Source: Xanthobacteraceae bacterium (GTDB lineage Bacteria > Pseudomonadota > Alphaproteobacteria > Rhizobiales > Xanthobacteraceae). Taken from it: a stretch of DNA of 64,000 nt. The position numbers and the translations under genes were made by a program. The notes under the pieces were generated by a model. It saw nothing but the letters and a program-made list of their open reading frames with translations, did no database searches and was not told where the DNA came from. Shown here piece by piece: positions 40,111-47,643 of the stretch (positions are counted from its first letter, which is position 1; every line of letters begins with the position of its first letter). The stretch lies in NCBI GenBank assembly GCA_022844205.1, contig JALHMF010000003.1, positions 248,001 to 312,000 of the forward strand. Reading direction: 5' to 3'.

Positions 40111-40224
40111 TCGGCCCCGGTCAGCCCTTGGGGTCCGGCATCCAGCGCGAGAAGGCAGGCATCGCGGAAAGGGCGTGGGGATCCGTGAGCGCCGATATCA
40201 TGGAGCAATGCGCCCCGCCGACGT

Positions 40225-40461
40225 TCACGATGTCGGCCCCGCGATGTCGGCTGTCGTATCGTCCTGCTTACGCGACGCCGTCTCCCGGGCTTTCAGGAAG
40301 CGCTCCAGATCGGTATCGGCGATCCTCCAGCCCTTGCCGATGTCGATGGCGCGAAGCTCTCCGCTCTTGATCCACCGCCGCACGGTCGCCTCGGCGACTT
40401 CGAGCCGGTCGGCGAGTTCCTGCACATTCTGATACCGGTCGTGTGGCACCCTGCTCCTCAT
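40225..40461 (-). CDS. Excisionase/MerR-type helix-turn-helix protein
   Basis: ATG 40461 (MRSRVPHDRYQNVQELADRL) is preferred; the longer frame to 40593 adds unlikely sequence. The 78-residue product has VQELADRLEVAEATVRRWIKSGELRAIDIGKGWRI, the standard HTH_17 excisionase-family motif. It lies inside the repeat-flanked segment, divergent from the universal stress gene, so it is either a local regulator or the recombination directionality factor of a small element. Confidence 0.75.
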   Translation of the reverse strand: MRSRVPHDRYQNVQELADRLEVAEATVRRWIKSGELRAIDIGKGWRIADTDLERFLKARETASRKQDDTTADIAGPTS

Positions 40462-40613
40462 TGTCACGTTTGGTCTAGGATACTGCGGCTCGATTGCGTT
40501 TGATTGATTTAGGTCAAGTTTGGTCCAACAGTTCTTTGCGATAGTGCGATGAGTTTTCGGGGCCTGTCTTTGCCTTCGTTCCCCGTGAGCCACAGTCGAT
40601 TGGAGAAGCCGAC

Positions 40614-41453
40614 ATGACCCACACCCGCATCGCCTATATGCCGTTGGCCACCTATCCCGAAGCTATCGCGGACGAGGCGATCCGGGCGACCGCCGCCTTC
40701 GCGGCCTCGCTTGAATGCACGCTTCAAGTCACGACATTCGCTGTCGACCTTCCGCAAGTCTCCTCGGCACTAGGCAACTTACTTCTCGACGTCCCAGGCC
40801 TCGTCCGCGCCGCCGAGGAGAAGAGCAAGGCCGAATGCCTTCGGCTGAAGGATCTCGTTCACGGGGCGGCGGGTTCGCGCCTCAACGTGGACTGCACGAT
40901 CCGAACGGTCGTGCTGGGTGCCGGGCTGGATGCGGCCGCTGCCGAGGCACGGTACTACGATCTCGCAGTACTCCCTTGGTCCGGCGAGACCGTCGCGGCA
41001 CAGGACATGACGCAGTCTGTTGTCTTCGGGTCGGGTCGCCCGGCCATCCTGGTGCCACCCTCGGCCCGGCCTGCTCCACTCGACCACATCGCAATCGCCT
41101 GGGATGCGAGCCGGGTCGCCGCGCGCGCACTTGGCGATGCCCTGCCGCTTCTGGCCGAAGGCGGTGTGATTTCGGTGCTGACGGTTCGAGACGAAAAACC
41201 CTTGAGTGGGTCAAATCTTGCCGATGCTCTTGCGTCCTCGCTGGTAAAGCGGGGGTTCAATGCCACGCCTCTCGAGACCACGCTTGGCAAACAGACTATC
41301 GCCGAGGCGTTGCAGGATCTCGCCCTGTCGAATGGTGCGCAGCTGCTGGCGATGGGGGGATTTGGCCATTCCCGCATCCGCGACTTTGTTCTTGGCGGCG
41401 CCACAAAGGGGATTCTAACTCAGCTGCGGCTTCCAATTCTGCTATCGCATTGA
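40614..41453 (+). CDS. Universal stress protein (UspA family)
   Basis: A 279-residue tandem-type Usp with an N-terminal domain to about 145 and a C-terminal domain beginning LDHIAIAWDASRVAARAL. The end AMGGFGHSRIRDFVLGGATKGIL supplies the GxGHxxxxxxxxG(A/S)xxxxxL signature for nucleotide binding. It directly precedes the permease gene with no gap and is co-transcribed with it. Likely a stress or transport-linked regulator. Confidence 0.85.
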   Translation: MTHTRIAYMPLATYPEAIADEAIRATAAFAASLECTLQVTTFAVDLPQVSSALGNLLLDVPGLVRAAEEKSKAECLRLKDLVHGAAGSRLNVDCTIRTVVLGAGLDAAAAEARYYDLAVLPWSGETVAAQDMTQSVVFGSGRPAILVPPSARPAPLDHIAIAWDASRVAARALGDALPLLAEGGVISVLTVRDEKPLSGSNLADALASSLVKRGFNATPLETTLGKQTIAEALQDLALSNGAQLLAMGGFGHSRIRDFVLGGATKGILTQLRLPILLSH

Positions 41454-41459
41454 TTGCGG

Positions 41460-42686
41460 ATGGATTACTTGAACCAGGACGCCGCGATAACGATCGAGCG
41501 TGATCCGTCGTATCCGCAGGTCGCCCTGCGGCGTTCGCTCACGGTTGGGCCGCTTCTTTTTTACGGGCTCGCCATCATCGTAGGGGCGGGAATCTACGTC
41601 GCAATCGCTTCAGTGATTGGCCGGGCCGGTGCGGCGGCGCCGCTGTCGTTCCTACTAGCGGGCGTCGCAGCGACCATGACCGGCCTGTGCTACGCGGAAC
41701 TGGCTAGCCGGTTTCCGGAAGCTTCAGGCGCAGTAGCCTACGTCAAGCAGGGGTTCGGCTCCGACCGCGCAGCACAGGTGACCGGGGTCGTCTTGACGCT
41801 TGCGGTCGCGATCGCCGCCGCCTCAATCGCAAGCGGCGCGATCCACTATCTCTCTCTGCTCATCGGCCTACCGCCTACGGCCCTGATCGCGCTGCTGGTC
41901 GCAACCTTCACGCTACTAGCGATGGCTGGGGTGCGGGAGAGCGTCGGGTTCGCCGCGATCATCGGGGCGATCGAGATCTTGGGTCTCGTCGTTGCGGCCG
42001 GGGTGGGCTTCCTCGCCGCGCCTGCCTTCGACATCGAGGCCGTGTTGCCGGCGAGCTTCATTGCATGGCAGAGCGTTGTGGCTGGTGCCTTCATTGCGTT
42101 CTTCGCCTTCATCGGCTTTGAAAGCCTGGCCAATATGGCGGAAGAGGCAAAGGACCCGCGCCGCACGGTGCCCTACAGCATTGTCGGCGCGGTCTTGGTC
42201 AGCACGCTGCTGTACGTCGTGGTAGCAGCAGCTCTGGTATTCGCCGGCCGTGGCGGCCAGAGCCCTTTAATCGACCTTTTCCAGGGCCCGTACGCGACCC
42301 TGTTCGCCGCCGTGGGCGCCCTGGCCATCGCCAATGGCGTCCTGGTCGAGATCATGATGCTGGCGCGGCTGTTCTACGGTATGGCCCGCCGGCGACAGCT
42401 TCCCGCCGTACTCGGCCGCGTCCATTCATGGACCCGCACGCCGATCGAGGCCACCGCGCTCGCTGGCGCAATCGTGCTGGCGACCGCGCTGCTGGTTCCG
42501 TTCGAGCGGTTGCTGGCGTTGGCCAACGCTCTGACGCTGGGCATCTTTGCGGTCGTCGATATCGCGCTGTGGCGCATCCAACGGAGGCAACCGGCTGGCG
42601 AGGGCGTCTTCGCGGTGCCGCGGTGGGTGCCGCCGGCCGCCGCAGCGCTTGCGGTCGGGCTGATCGTGTCGGAGGTTGTTTCGTGA
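41460..42686 (+). CDS. APC-superfamily amino acid permease
   Basis: ATG 41460; the ORF opens at TTG 41454 one codon after the Usp stop. The 408-residue product has about twelve hydrophobic segments. Characteristic motifs: VGAGIYVAIASVIGRAG (helix 1 unwound GxG), FAFIGFESLANMAEEAKDPRRTVP (helix 6 and loop), and GVLVEIMMLARLFYGMARRRQLP. Co-expressed with the Usp. Substrate not predictable; slightly shorter than the family average of 430-480. Confidence 0.87.
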   Translation: MDYLNQDAAITIERDPSYPQVALRRSLTVGPLLFYGLAIIVGAGIYVAIASVIGRAGAAAPLSFLLAGVAATMTGLCYAELASRFPEASGAVAYVKQGFGSDRAAQVTGVVLTLAVAIAAASIASGAIHYLSLLIGLPPTALIALLVATFTLLAMAGVRESVGFAAIIGAIEILGLVVAAGVGFLAAPAFDIEAVLPASFIAWQSVVAGAFIAFFAFIGFESLANMAEEAKDPRRTVPYSIVGAVLVSTLLYVVVAAALVFAGRGGQSPLIDLFQGPYATLFAAVGALAIANGVLVEIMMLARLFYGMARRRQLPAVLGRVHSWTRTPIEATALAGAIVLATALLVPFERLLALANALTLGIFAVVDIALWRIQRRQPAGEGVFAVPRWVPPAAAALAVGLIVSEVVS

Positions 42687-42899
42687 CACCTGCTTCTTGT
42701 GACGTAGGGCGGACGGAGCTTAAGTCCGGGATCATGCTGCCATGTTGCGGCAGCGGAATCCAAGCCATCAAGAGAACGGTCCAGCATGAGGTACGCCGTG
42801 CGCACTGGGGGTTTCAAGGCCAAGTTGCGGGATCGATGCAAGAGTTGGATCCCAGTCGCGCTTCCATGTGGGCTTCTAGGCACACCAACTTAGGAGACC

Positions 42900-42928
42900 G
42901 TTGGATCCCAGTTCCTCTCCCTCCGCCA
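42900..42928. other. Degenerate tRNA-Ser-like 3' end (putative att)
   Basis: GTTGGATCCCAG, TT and then CTCTCCCTCCGCCA (42915-42928) resemble the T-arm and acceptor end of a serine tRNA with CCA. The sequence recurs at 45053-45083 with a few changes. No matching 5' half is found nearby. It marks the start of direct-repeat copy 2 (from 42921), suggesting an integration scar. Confidence 0.45.
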
Positions 42929-43237
42929 CTACGCAGAACTTCGCTGTAACACGCGCGTTTTCGCTTTGGTGCAAACGACCGCTCGGCATTTCATAGATCA
43001 GCGGTCACGCCGGCTTGCGGAGTCTGCCTTTCATTTTGAGGCCGTCGCGGATATTGAGGCCGAGTAGTGTGATGTTTGCTGCACCGGCGACGAGTTCAAG
43101 GGCCTGTACTGCATAGAAGGTCATGTCGAACTCCCCCGCTCGCGCCTTGTACGCCAGAAACAGCGCGGAGGGGATGAGAACGAGAACTCCGTTGGCCGCG
43201 ATCAGCGGCATGCGCTTGACCTTGACGCCGATCAGCC
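42921..43237. repeat. 316-bp direct repeat, copy 2
   Basis: Matches 39795-40110 at nearly every base. This copy is the parental one, because it continues without a break into the complete membrane gene. The segment between the two copies carries the excisionase-like, Usp and permease genes. Confidence 0.92.
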
Positions 43238-43448
43238 CGGCCCGTCGCCCCTTTGCTAGAGCAAAGCCTGAGCCTCCCGCCGCCGCCAGCGCCGGAACCA
43301 ACAACAGGAAGCCCCACGGTATGGCGGTCTTGACGGCAGTGACGACAGCCTGGGACGCGAACAGCTCTGTCAAAGCGGTCGAGAGCCAGAAAGTCGCAAT
43401 CGTGAGGATGGCGAGCACGCCGGCGACTGGATGAATGATTTTGATCAT
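43005..43448 (-). CDS. Four-span membrane protein, cytochrome b561 neighbour
   Basis: ATG 43448 (MIKIIHPVAGVLAILTIATF) chosen as first strong start after the b561 gene. The 147-residue product has about four hydrophobic segments and a positive C-terminus (MKGRLRKPA). Small proteins with HPVAG near the N-terminus repeatedly occur beside cytochrome b561 genes, implying a redox or membrane-assembly role. The last third is duplicated at 39872. Confidence 0.7.
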   Translation of the reverse strand: MIKIIHPVAGVLAILTIATFWLSTALTELFASQAVVTAVKTAIPWGFLLLVPALAAAGGSGFALAKGRRAGLIGVKVKRMPLIAANGVLVLIPSALFLAYKARAGEFDMTFYAVQALELVAGAANITLLGLNIRDGLKMKGRLRKPA

Positions 43449-43486
43449 GTGCTTCTGCCTTTCCTGAAAGATCGTCTCGCTGCCGG

Positions 43487-44023
43487 TCACTTGCCAAACC
43501 ACATGCGCCAGAGCAGTCCGTCGCGGCGAACGAAGTGGTGATACAGAGCGGCGCCGACGTGTAGCGCAAGCAAGGCAAAGAGAAGCCGTGCTCCGATGCC
43601 GTGAGGTAAACGCGGCGGATGTTTCCAGAAGTCGGGCAGAAGGGAACTATCTCCACCAAAAATCATTGGCGCAGCACCGCTCAGCACCATCATCCCGATG
43701 CCGCTTGCGATCATTCCCAAGATGACGACGTAAAACAGGACATGCACCAACTGCCCGCTACGCTCCTGCCAGCGTGGCGCGCCGGCAACCGAGTCCGGTT
43801 TGCGATCAAAACCCCACCACCAGACAATCCGGAGGATCGTCAAGGCCAGCACCGCAACCGCGATCGGCACGTGGAGCCGCAGAATGGCTGCTTTGGCTGC
43901 AGGGTCCACCGTGTTGGCGGCGCGGAACCCGGAGCCGATGAGGATCAGAATCAGGACGACGCTGATCCAATGGATCGATACGGCCATTGTCCCGTAGCGA
44001 TCTGGAGTGCTCTTAAGGGTCAT
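43487..44023 (-). CDS. Cytochrome b561
   Basis: ATG 44023 (MTLKSTPDRYGTMAVSIHWI). The 178-residue product is a four-helix b561 protein: His in SIHWI, RLHVPIAV and QLVHVLFYV supply heme ligands, and the C-terminus LLALHVGAALYHHFVRRDGL with final WRMWFGK is the family signature. It would transfer electrons across the inner membrane, commonly to or from quinone. Co-oriented with the membrane protein and the ABM gene, under the MarR-type regulator. Confidence 0.88.
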   Translation of the reverse strand: MTLKSTPDRYGTMAVSIHWISVVLILILIGSGFRAANTVDPAAKAAILRLHVPIAVAVLALTILRIVWWWGFDRKPDSVAGAPRWQERSGQLVHVLFYVVILGMIASGIGMMVLSGAAPMIFGGDSSLLPDFWKHPPRLPHGIGARLLFALLALHVGAALYHHFVRRDGLLWRMWFGK

Positions 44024-44048
44024 CGCCGATCTCCGCTCGCACGGCCAG

Positions 44049-44417
44049 CTATGCGACGCAGATGTCGGACACCGCGACCTTCTGGAACAGGTGCGGGGAT
44101 GCCACAGCCGAGGACGGATAGGCCGAAAGTTTAGCCAGGAACTCCGGATGCGTGAACGCAGCCCGGAAAGCGGCGGTCGATTCCCAAACTGCATAGTTCA
44201 GGTAAGTGGCGTTCTCGCCGATGGCCCGGTGAAGCTGGGTCGAGATAAAGCCGGGTTGCCGCTTCATGAAGGCAGCATCATCCTGCCAGATATGCAGGAA
44301 GTCCTTCTCGTCCGCCTTGTCGAGCGTGAAAACGTTCACGAGCACGACGGGGGAGGCATCGACCGGCAACTGACGCTCGATCGGGAACGCGGGGTCCAGG
44401 GGGCGCAGGAGCGACAT
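44049..44417 (-). CDS. Antibiotic biosynthesis monooxygenase (ABM) family protein
   Basis: ATG 44417 (MSLLRPLDPAFPIERQLPVDA). The 122-residue product has the ABM ferredoxin-like pattern: PVVLVNVFTLDKADEKDFL, then FMKRQPGFISTQLHRAI and TYLNYAVWESTAAFRAAF. It is the first gene of the minus-strand unit, 25 bases ahead of b561 and just downstream of the palindromic operator. Such proteins oxidise quinone-like or aromatic compounds; partner quinone chemistry with b561 is plausible. Confidence 0.85.
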   Translation of the reverse strand: MSLLRPLDPAFPIERQLPVDASPVVLVNVFTLDKADEKDFLHIWQDDAAFMKRQPGFISTQLHRAIGENATYLNYAVWESTAAFRAAFTHPEFLAKLSAYPSSAVASPHLFQKVAVSDICVA

Positions 44418-44438
44418 GGTAGTCTCCAAATACAATTT

Positions 44439-44461
44439 TATCATACCATTCTGGTATGATA
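44439..44461. promoter_or_regulatory. Palindromic operator for the MarR-type regulator
   Basis: Ten-base arms TATCATACCA and TGGTATGATA separated by TTC form an exact palindrome between the divergent ABM and MarR genes. It resembles the typical MarR-family operator. A second set of ATGTCA/TGACAT repeats follows at 44462-44490, closer to the regulator gene. Confidence 0.8.
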
Positions 44462-44511
44462 ATGTCATATGTCATTGACATGATTATGTCAATACTGTTC
44501 TATGGTGCCAA

Positions 44512-44985
44512 ATGAACAAATCAAAGCGAACGCTCGCTGGTGATGCCCTGACCGACCTCATTCTCGACCTCTTCAGGGTCAACAGCCGGATACTCGCTGC
44601 GGGAGACAGGCTTGTCGCGGGCCTCCGATTGACGAGCGCACGCTGGCAGGTACTCGGTGCCATCGTTGCGGCGGATCGGCCGCAGCCCGTCCCCTGGCTC
44701 GCTCGGGACCTGGGCGGAAATCGTCAGAACGTGCAGCGGATCGTCAACGACCTGCACAGAGAGGGACTTGTCGCATTCGAGGCCAACCCGCACCACCGGC
44801 GGGCGCAGCTTGTCGTTCTGACCGATAAGGGAAAACAAACCTTCGAGGCCGCCATGCGCTTGCAGGCCCCTTGGGCCAACAGCCTCGCGGATGGGCTCTC
44901 GGCCAAGGACATCCAGGTGGCCCACCGTGTCATCGTCGCGCTGCGTCAGAAACTGGAGTGCAATGCATCGGAAGAGAACCCCTGA
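44512..44985 (+). CDS. MarR-family transcriptional regulator
   Basis: A 157-residue winged-helix protein with LTSARWQVLGAIVAADRPQPVPWLARDLGG, recognition helix NRQNVQRIVNDLHREGLV, and wing NPHHRRAQLVVLTDKGKQ. It is divergent from the ABM, b561 and membrane genes and shares the operator region, so it probably represses both directions until bound by an aromatic or quinone-like ligand. Confidence 0.87.
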   Translation: MNKSKRTLAGDALTDLILDLFRVNSRILAAGDRLVAGLRLTSARWQVLGAIVAADRPQPVPWLARDLGGNRQNVQRIVNDLHREGLVAFEANPHHRRAQLVVLTDKGKQTFEAAMRLQAPWANSLADGLSAKDIQVAHRVIVALRQKLECNASEENP

Positions 44986-45257
44986 GTGCTGGCGTAAAAA
45001 TTACAAGTGCAGCGAACCGAGGCGAAAACCTGTGGCGCAAACCTGCGAGAGAACGTTGGAATACAGTCTCTCTCCCTCCGCCAGTCCTTCAAATGCCAGA
45101 AGAATACCTCTGCAGTACGCAGACCTTGGAAGAAGTATATAAAAAATTCGGGCGATTTTGCGCGCAGCTTCATTCTCTTGCACAGCGTTCTGTTCACTCG
45201 GGAGAGAATAAGTGCACAGCTATCTCCATAGAAAGGTTTGAAAAAAAGGAGTTCATC
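44986..45257. other. Intergenic stretch with second tRNA-Ser-like 3' end
   Basis: No convincing gene. At 45053-45083 is CGTTGGAATACAGT followed by CTCTCCCTCCGCCA (45070-45083), the second degenerate serine-tRNA-like end, similar to that at 42900-42928. The bases after about 45120 become visibly AT-rich, continuing into the next gene. Probable junction of an acquired segment. Confidence 0.5.
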
Positions 45258-45656
45258 ATGAAAGGCGGTTGCCATTGCGGGGCTGTACGGTACGAAACGA
45301 CAGGGGAATCAAAAACTCACGCACTCTGCCATTGTAGCGATTGCCGCCGGCATGCGGGAGCACCCATGGTTGGCTGGGCTATGTTTCCAGAAAATCAAGT
45401 AAGCATTACCAAAGGCAAAACAAAAACCTATGAATCATCTAAACATGGGCGCAGAGAATTTTGCCCTGATTGCGGCACAGGATTATTCTATAAAAACGCA
45501 GAAATACTTCCTAGCATTATAGATATACAAACTGGAACTTTGGATGATCCAAACCAACTACCCGCACGATGCCACATTCAAACCGCTGAGCGTATTTCGT
45601 GGATGTCTGAAATAAATACATTACCTGAGTTTGATCGGTATCCACCACAAGGGTAA
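45258..45656 (+). CDS. GFA/CENP-V family zinc protein
   Basis: ATG 45258 has AAAAGGAG upstream. The 132-residue product carries the GFA zinc ligands: GGCHCGAVRYE, then CHCSDCRRHAGAP and FCPDCGTGLFY. Related proteins bind glutathione or zinc and act on aldehydes or are of unknown activity. The gene is clearly more AT-rich than its surroundings, so it is likely recent in this genome. It stands alone. Confidence 0.87.
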   Translation: MKGGCHCGAVRYETTGESKTHALCHCSDCRRHAGAPMVGWAMFPENQVSITKGKTKTYESSKHGRREFCPDCGTGLFYKNAEILPSIIDIQTGTLDDPNQLPARCHIQTAERISWMSEINTLPEFDRYPPQG

Positions 45657-45793
45657 TAATCCGGCATTTCTGCCTGGTTTTTCTCGCGCAGAACCACATC
45701 CGAAGGACTACGGGCTAGAAACCGCCGCGCAACTTCACCAAATGCTGTGCGTTGCGATGGCTGTGGGGCTACGCACGTATTCTGGAGAAGGCT

Positions 45794-46015
45794 GTGAGCA
45801 AACGCGAACGCGATATCGAAAAAGACTATCCCGTCACCGAGTTCGTTTCCAAGCTGCGGCGGCTCGCCGACGCGCTGGAATCCGGCGAACGGTTTGAAAT
45901 TCAGATCGCAGGAGAGCGGGTTTACATTCCCGCCCGCGCCCAGTTCAACATTGAGCATGAGCGTGAAGGCGGCGAAGAGGAAGTTGAATTCCAGATCAAG
46001 TGGAAGCACGCCTAG
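45794..46015 (+). CDS. Amphi-Trp domain protein
   Basis: GTG 45794 (MSKRERDIEKDYPVTEFVSK) preceded by GGAGAAGGCT. The 73-residue product has LRRLADALESGERFEIQIAGERVYIPARA and ends VEFQIKWKHA, matching the short amphi-Trp domain found as a single-domain protein in bacteria. Function unknown. It is followed by a strong terminator. Confidence 0.8.
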   Translation: MSKRERDIEKDYPVTEFVSKLRRLADALESGERFEIQIAGERVYIPARAQFNIEHEREGGEEEVEFQIKWKHA

Positions 46016-46030
46016 CCACATCGCAAGACA

Positions 46031-46064
46031 AAGCCGCCGCGGGAGATCACGGCGGCTTTTTTTT
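46031..46064 (+). terminator. Rho-independent terminator after amphi-Trp gene
   Basis: Arms AAGCCGCC (46031-46038) and GGCGGCTT (46051-46058) with a loop, followed by a run of eight T to 46064. Confidence 0.9.
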
Positions 46065-46138
46065 GTAAGTCTAGTGTGCGGGCCTTGAACGGGCTGCGCC
46101 GTTCCAGCATCCCCACGATAAAGCGCCCAAAATGCCAA

Positions 46139-46169
46139 AAGGACCGGGCTCTTTCGAGCCACGGTCCTT
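46139..46169 (-). terminator. Terminator of the Sel1-repeat gene
   Basis: Arms AAGGACCG-GGCTC and GAGCC-A-CGGTCCTT with loop TTTC; on the minus strand it is followed by TTTTGG. Located 25 bases past the stop at 46194. Confidence 0.75.
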
Positions 46170-46193
46170 CCGCTCCCTCCCCCTTTTCTATCC

Positions 46194-46469
46194 TTAGTGC
46201 GCCGAGCCGGCGATCCATTCGCGCGCGGCGCGCTGGGCGGCGGCGATCTCCAGTTCGGACATCTCGGCCGACAATTCGCGGCGGTAGGTAATCGCATCGC
46301 GATTGCCGCGGACGGCCGCGAGATTGAACCATTTGTGCGCGGCCACCTTGTCCGCCGGCACAGAGCCACCGACCGAATAGAACATGCCGAGCTTGAAGCA
46401 GATGTGGCCGGAATTATCGCCCGGAATGCGGGCGGCTGTTTCCAGCGCGTTGAGTTCGTTGAGCCCCAT
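46194..46469 (-). CDS. Sel1-repeat protein
   Basis: A 91-residue protein with GHICFKLGMFYSVGGSVPADKVAAHKWFNLAAVRGNRDA, the Sel1-type TPR-like unit (A.KWFxxAAxxGxxxA). The C-terminal helix has AAAQRAAREW. Too short for more than one or two repeats; commonly found alone in Hyphomicrobiales. Likely a small protein-interaction module. Confidence 0.85.
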   Translation of the reverse strand: MGLNELNALETAARIPGDNSGHICFKLGMFYSVGGSVPADKVAAHKWFNLAAVRGNRDAITYRRELSAEMSELEIAAAQRAAREWIAGSAH

Positions 46470-47095
46470 TTTCTTTCCCCGTGGTCTTGAAGCGGTGCGT
46501 CCTGCGCCGCCTTGTTGTCAGGACACAGCGTCCTTCCTGACCGTGAGCATGCCGGGCAGATTTGAATCGCATCTTAAATGGTTGGATGAATCGTTTGTGA
46601 CTGTGCAAAGGCCGCCACATGCAGATTCATGATTGATTCACGCTGGAAATGCCGATGCACCCGCGTTTCCGCCGACTTCGAAACAGACTGGAAAGGATGC
46701 ATGCTTACCGCTCGCTCACCACGCTTGGAAGCGCGGTGCGATCATCGCTTCTCGCCCTGGGTAAGCAGAACTTGCAGGCGTCCTTGTCCATGGCGATGTC
46801 GACTTTTCCGTAGTCCTCGGTGGCTGAAGGGCACGCCCGATGACCGAAGGCGCCTTCATTATTTTCATCCAGCGAATGGTCTCCCATCGCATGTAATCCT
46901 GAGATTACCTCCGCATATTTTTTCGATAAACATTCGCGCTTCCAATCATAACGGCATCAAACCGTCTTCGGGCATGGCTGGCAGGAAATGGAAATCATGT
47001 TTATCGTATCGCATCCGGTACGCCCTCGCCTGGACACGGCCGGCCCGCCGAAGACCTCCATCGCGGAGGCCGCGGGTCACTGCATGGAGGAAACA
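46470..47095. other. Long intergenic stretch
   Basis: About 620 bases between the Sel1 and PsiF-like genes. Plus-strand frames here give Arg/Cys/Ser-rich products typical of shadows. A minus-strand frame at 46705-46887 is annotated separately at low confidence. Some AT-rich parts (46905-46960) may contain promoters of the PsiF-like gene. No repeat or RNA gene is recognised. Confidence 0.6.
46705..46887 (-). CDS. Possible 60-aa protein
   Basis: An open frame beginning MGDHSLDENNEGAFGHRACP with AGGATT about eight bases before the ATG. The acidic start, DACKFCLPR pair and normal-looking composition differ from the other shadow frames here. No family is recognised. It may be spurious. Confidence 0.3.
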   Translation of the reverse strand: MGDHSLDENNEGAFGHRACPSATEDYGKVDIAMDKDACKFCLPRARSDDRTALPSVVSER

Positions 47096-47587
47096 ATGTT
47101 GCGGAAGTTGATCGCAGCATTCGCGGTGCTTGCTTTCGTGACTGTCATGGGCGCACCGACCAACCTGTTCTCCGAAGAGCGCAAGTTTTCCGAGGGGCAA
47201 CTCCGTCAGCAGCAGAAGATGAAGGACTGCGCGCAGGACTGGAACGCGCATAAGGAAAAAACCGGCGCCTCCGGACAGGCCGCCTATCGCGCCTATCTGA
47301 GCGATTGCCTCAAGGGACGACCGATCTCCGCTGCCGCCAAGGCCAAGGATCCGGCGGAAGAGAAAAAGCGGAAGGCGAAGGAATCCGCCGAAGAGAAGGC
47401 CGCGAAGAAGAAGGAAGCGGACGAAGAGAAGAAGGCCAAGAAGGAAAAGGCGGACGAGGAAAAGAAGGCCAAGAAAGAAAAGGCAGACGCCGAAAAGAAA
47501 AAGAAAGCCGAAGAGGCAAAAGAAAAAGCCAAGGCCAAGAAGTCAAAGGAAAAGGAAGAAAAGGCCGAGAAGAAGAAAGCGGCCTGA
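47096..47587 (+). CDS. PsiF-repeat secreted protein with Lys/Glu-rich tail
   Basis: ATG 47096 (MLRKLIAAFAVLAFVTVMGA) with GGAGG upstream, giving a 163-residue product with a signal peptide. Residues about 30-75 form a PsiF-like unit (QQQKMKDCAQDWNAHKEKTG, AYRAYLSDCLKG) with two Cys. The remaining half is almost only Lys, Glu, Ala and Asp in charged helical repeats (AEEKKRKAKESAEEKAAKKK). Periplasmic; role unknown. Confidence 0.78.
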   Translation: MLRKLIAAFAVLAFVTVMGAPTNLFSEERKFSEGQLRQQQKMKDCAQDWNAHKEKTGASGQAAYRAYLSDCLKGRPISAAAKAKDPAEEKKRKAKESAEEKAAKKKEADEEKKAKKEKADEEKKAKKEKADAEKKKKAEEAKEKAKAKKSKEKEEKAEKKKAA

Positions 47588-47606
47588 TCATTCTGCCGGG
47601 AATCCG

Positions 47607-47641
47607 GCCCCCCGGCTTCACGCCGGGGGCTTTATTTTTTT
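47607..47641. terminator. Bidirectional terminator
   Basis: GCCCCCCGGC (47607-47616) and GCCGGGGGC (47622-47630) with a short loop, then TTTATTTTTTT to 47641. Serves the PsiF-like gene; the opposite anti-sigma gene ends at 47644. Confidence 0.85.
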
Positions 47642-47643
47642 GC

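Noticed and set aside
39969-40208. 79-codon minus-strand frame across the edge of direct repeat 1
   Set aside because: It rereads the truncated membrane gene in a wrong frame and crosses the duplication junction.
42374-42883. Minus-strand frames opposite the permease
   Set aside because: Arg/Pro/Ala-rich shadow products; the APC permease frame is well supported.
46629-47111. 160-codon plus-strand frame before the PsiF-like gene
   Set aside because: Cys/Arg/Pro-rich, overlaps the real gene in another frame, and lacks a convincing ribosome site.
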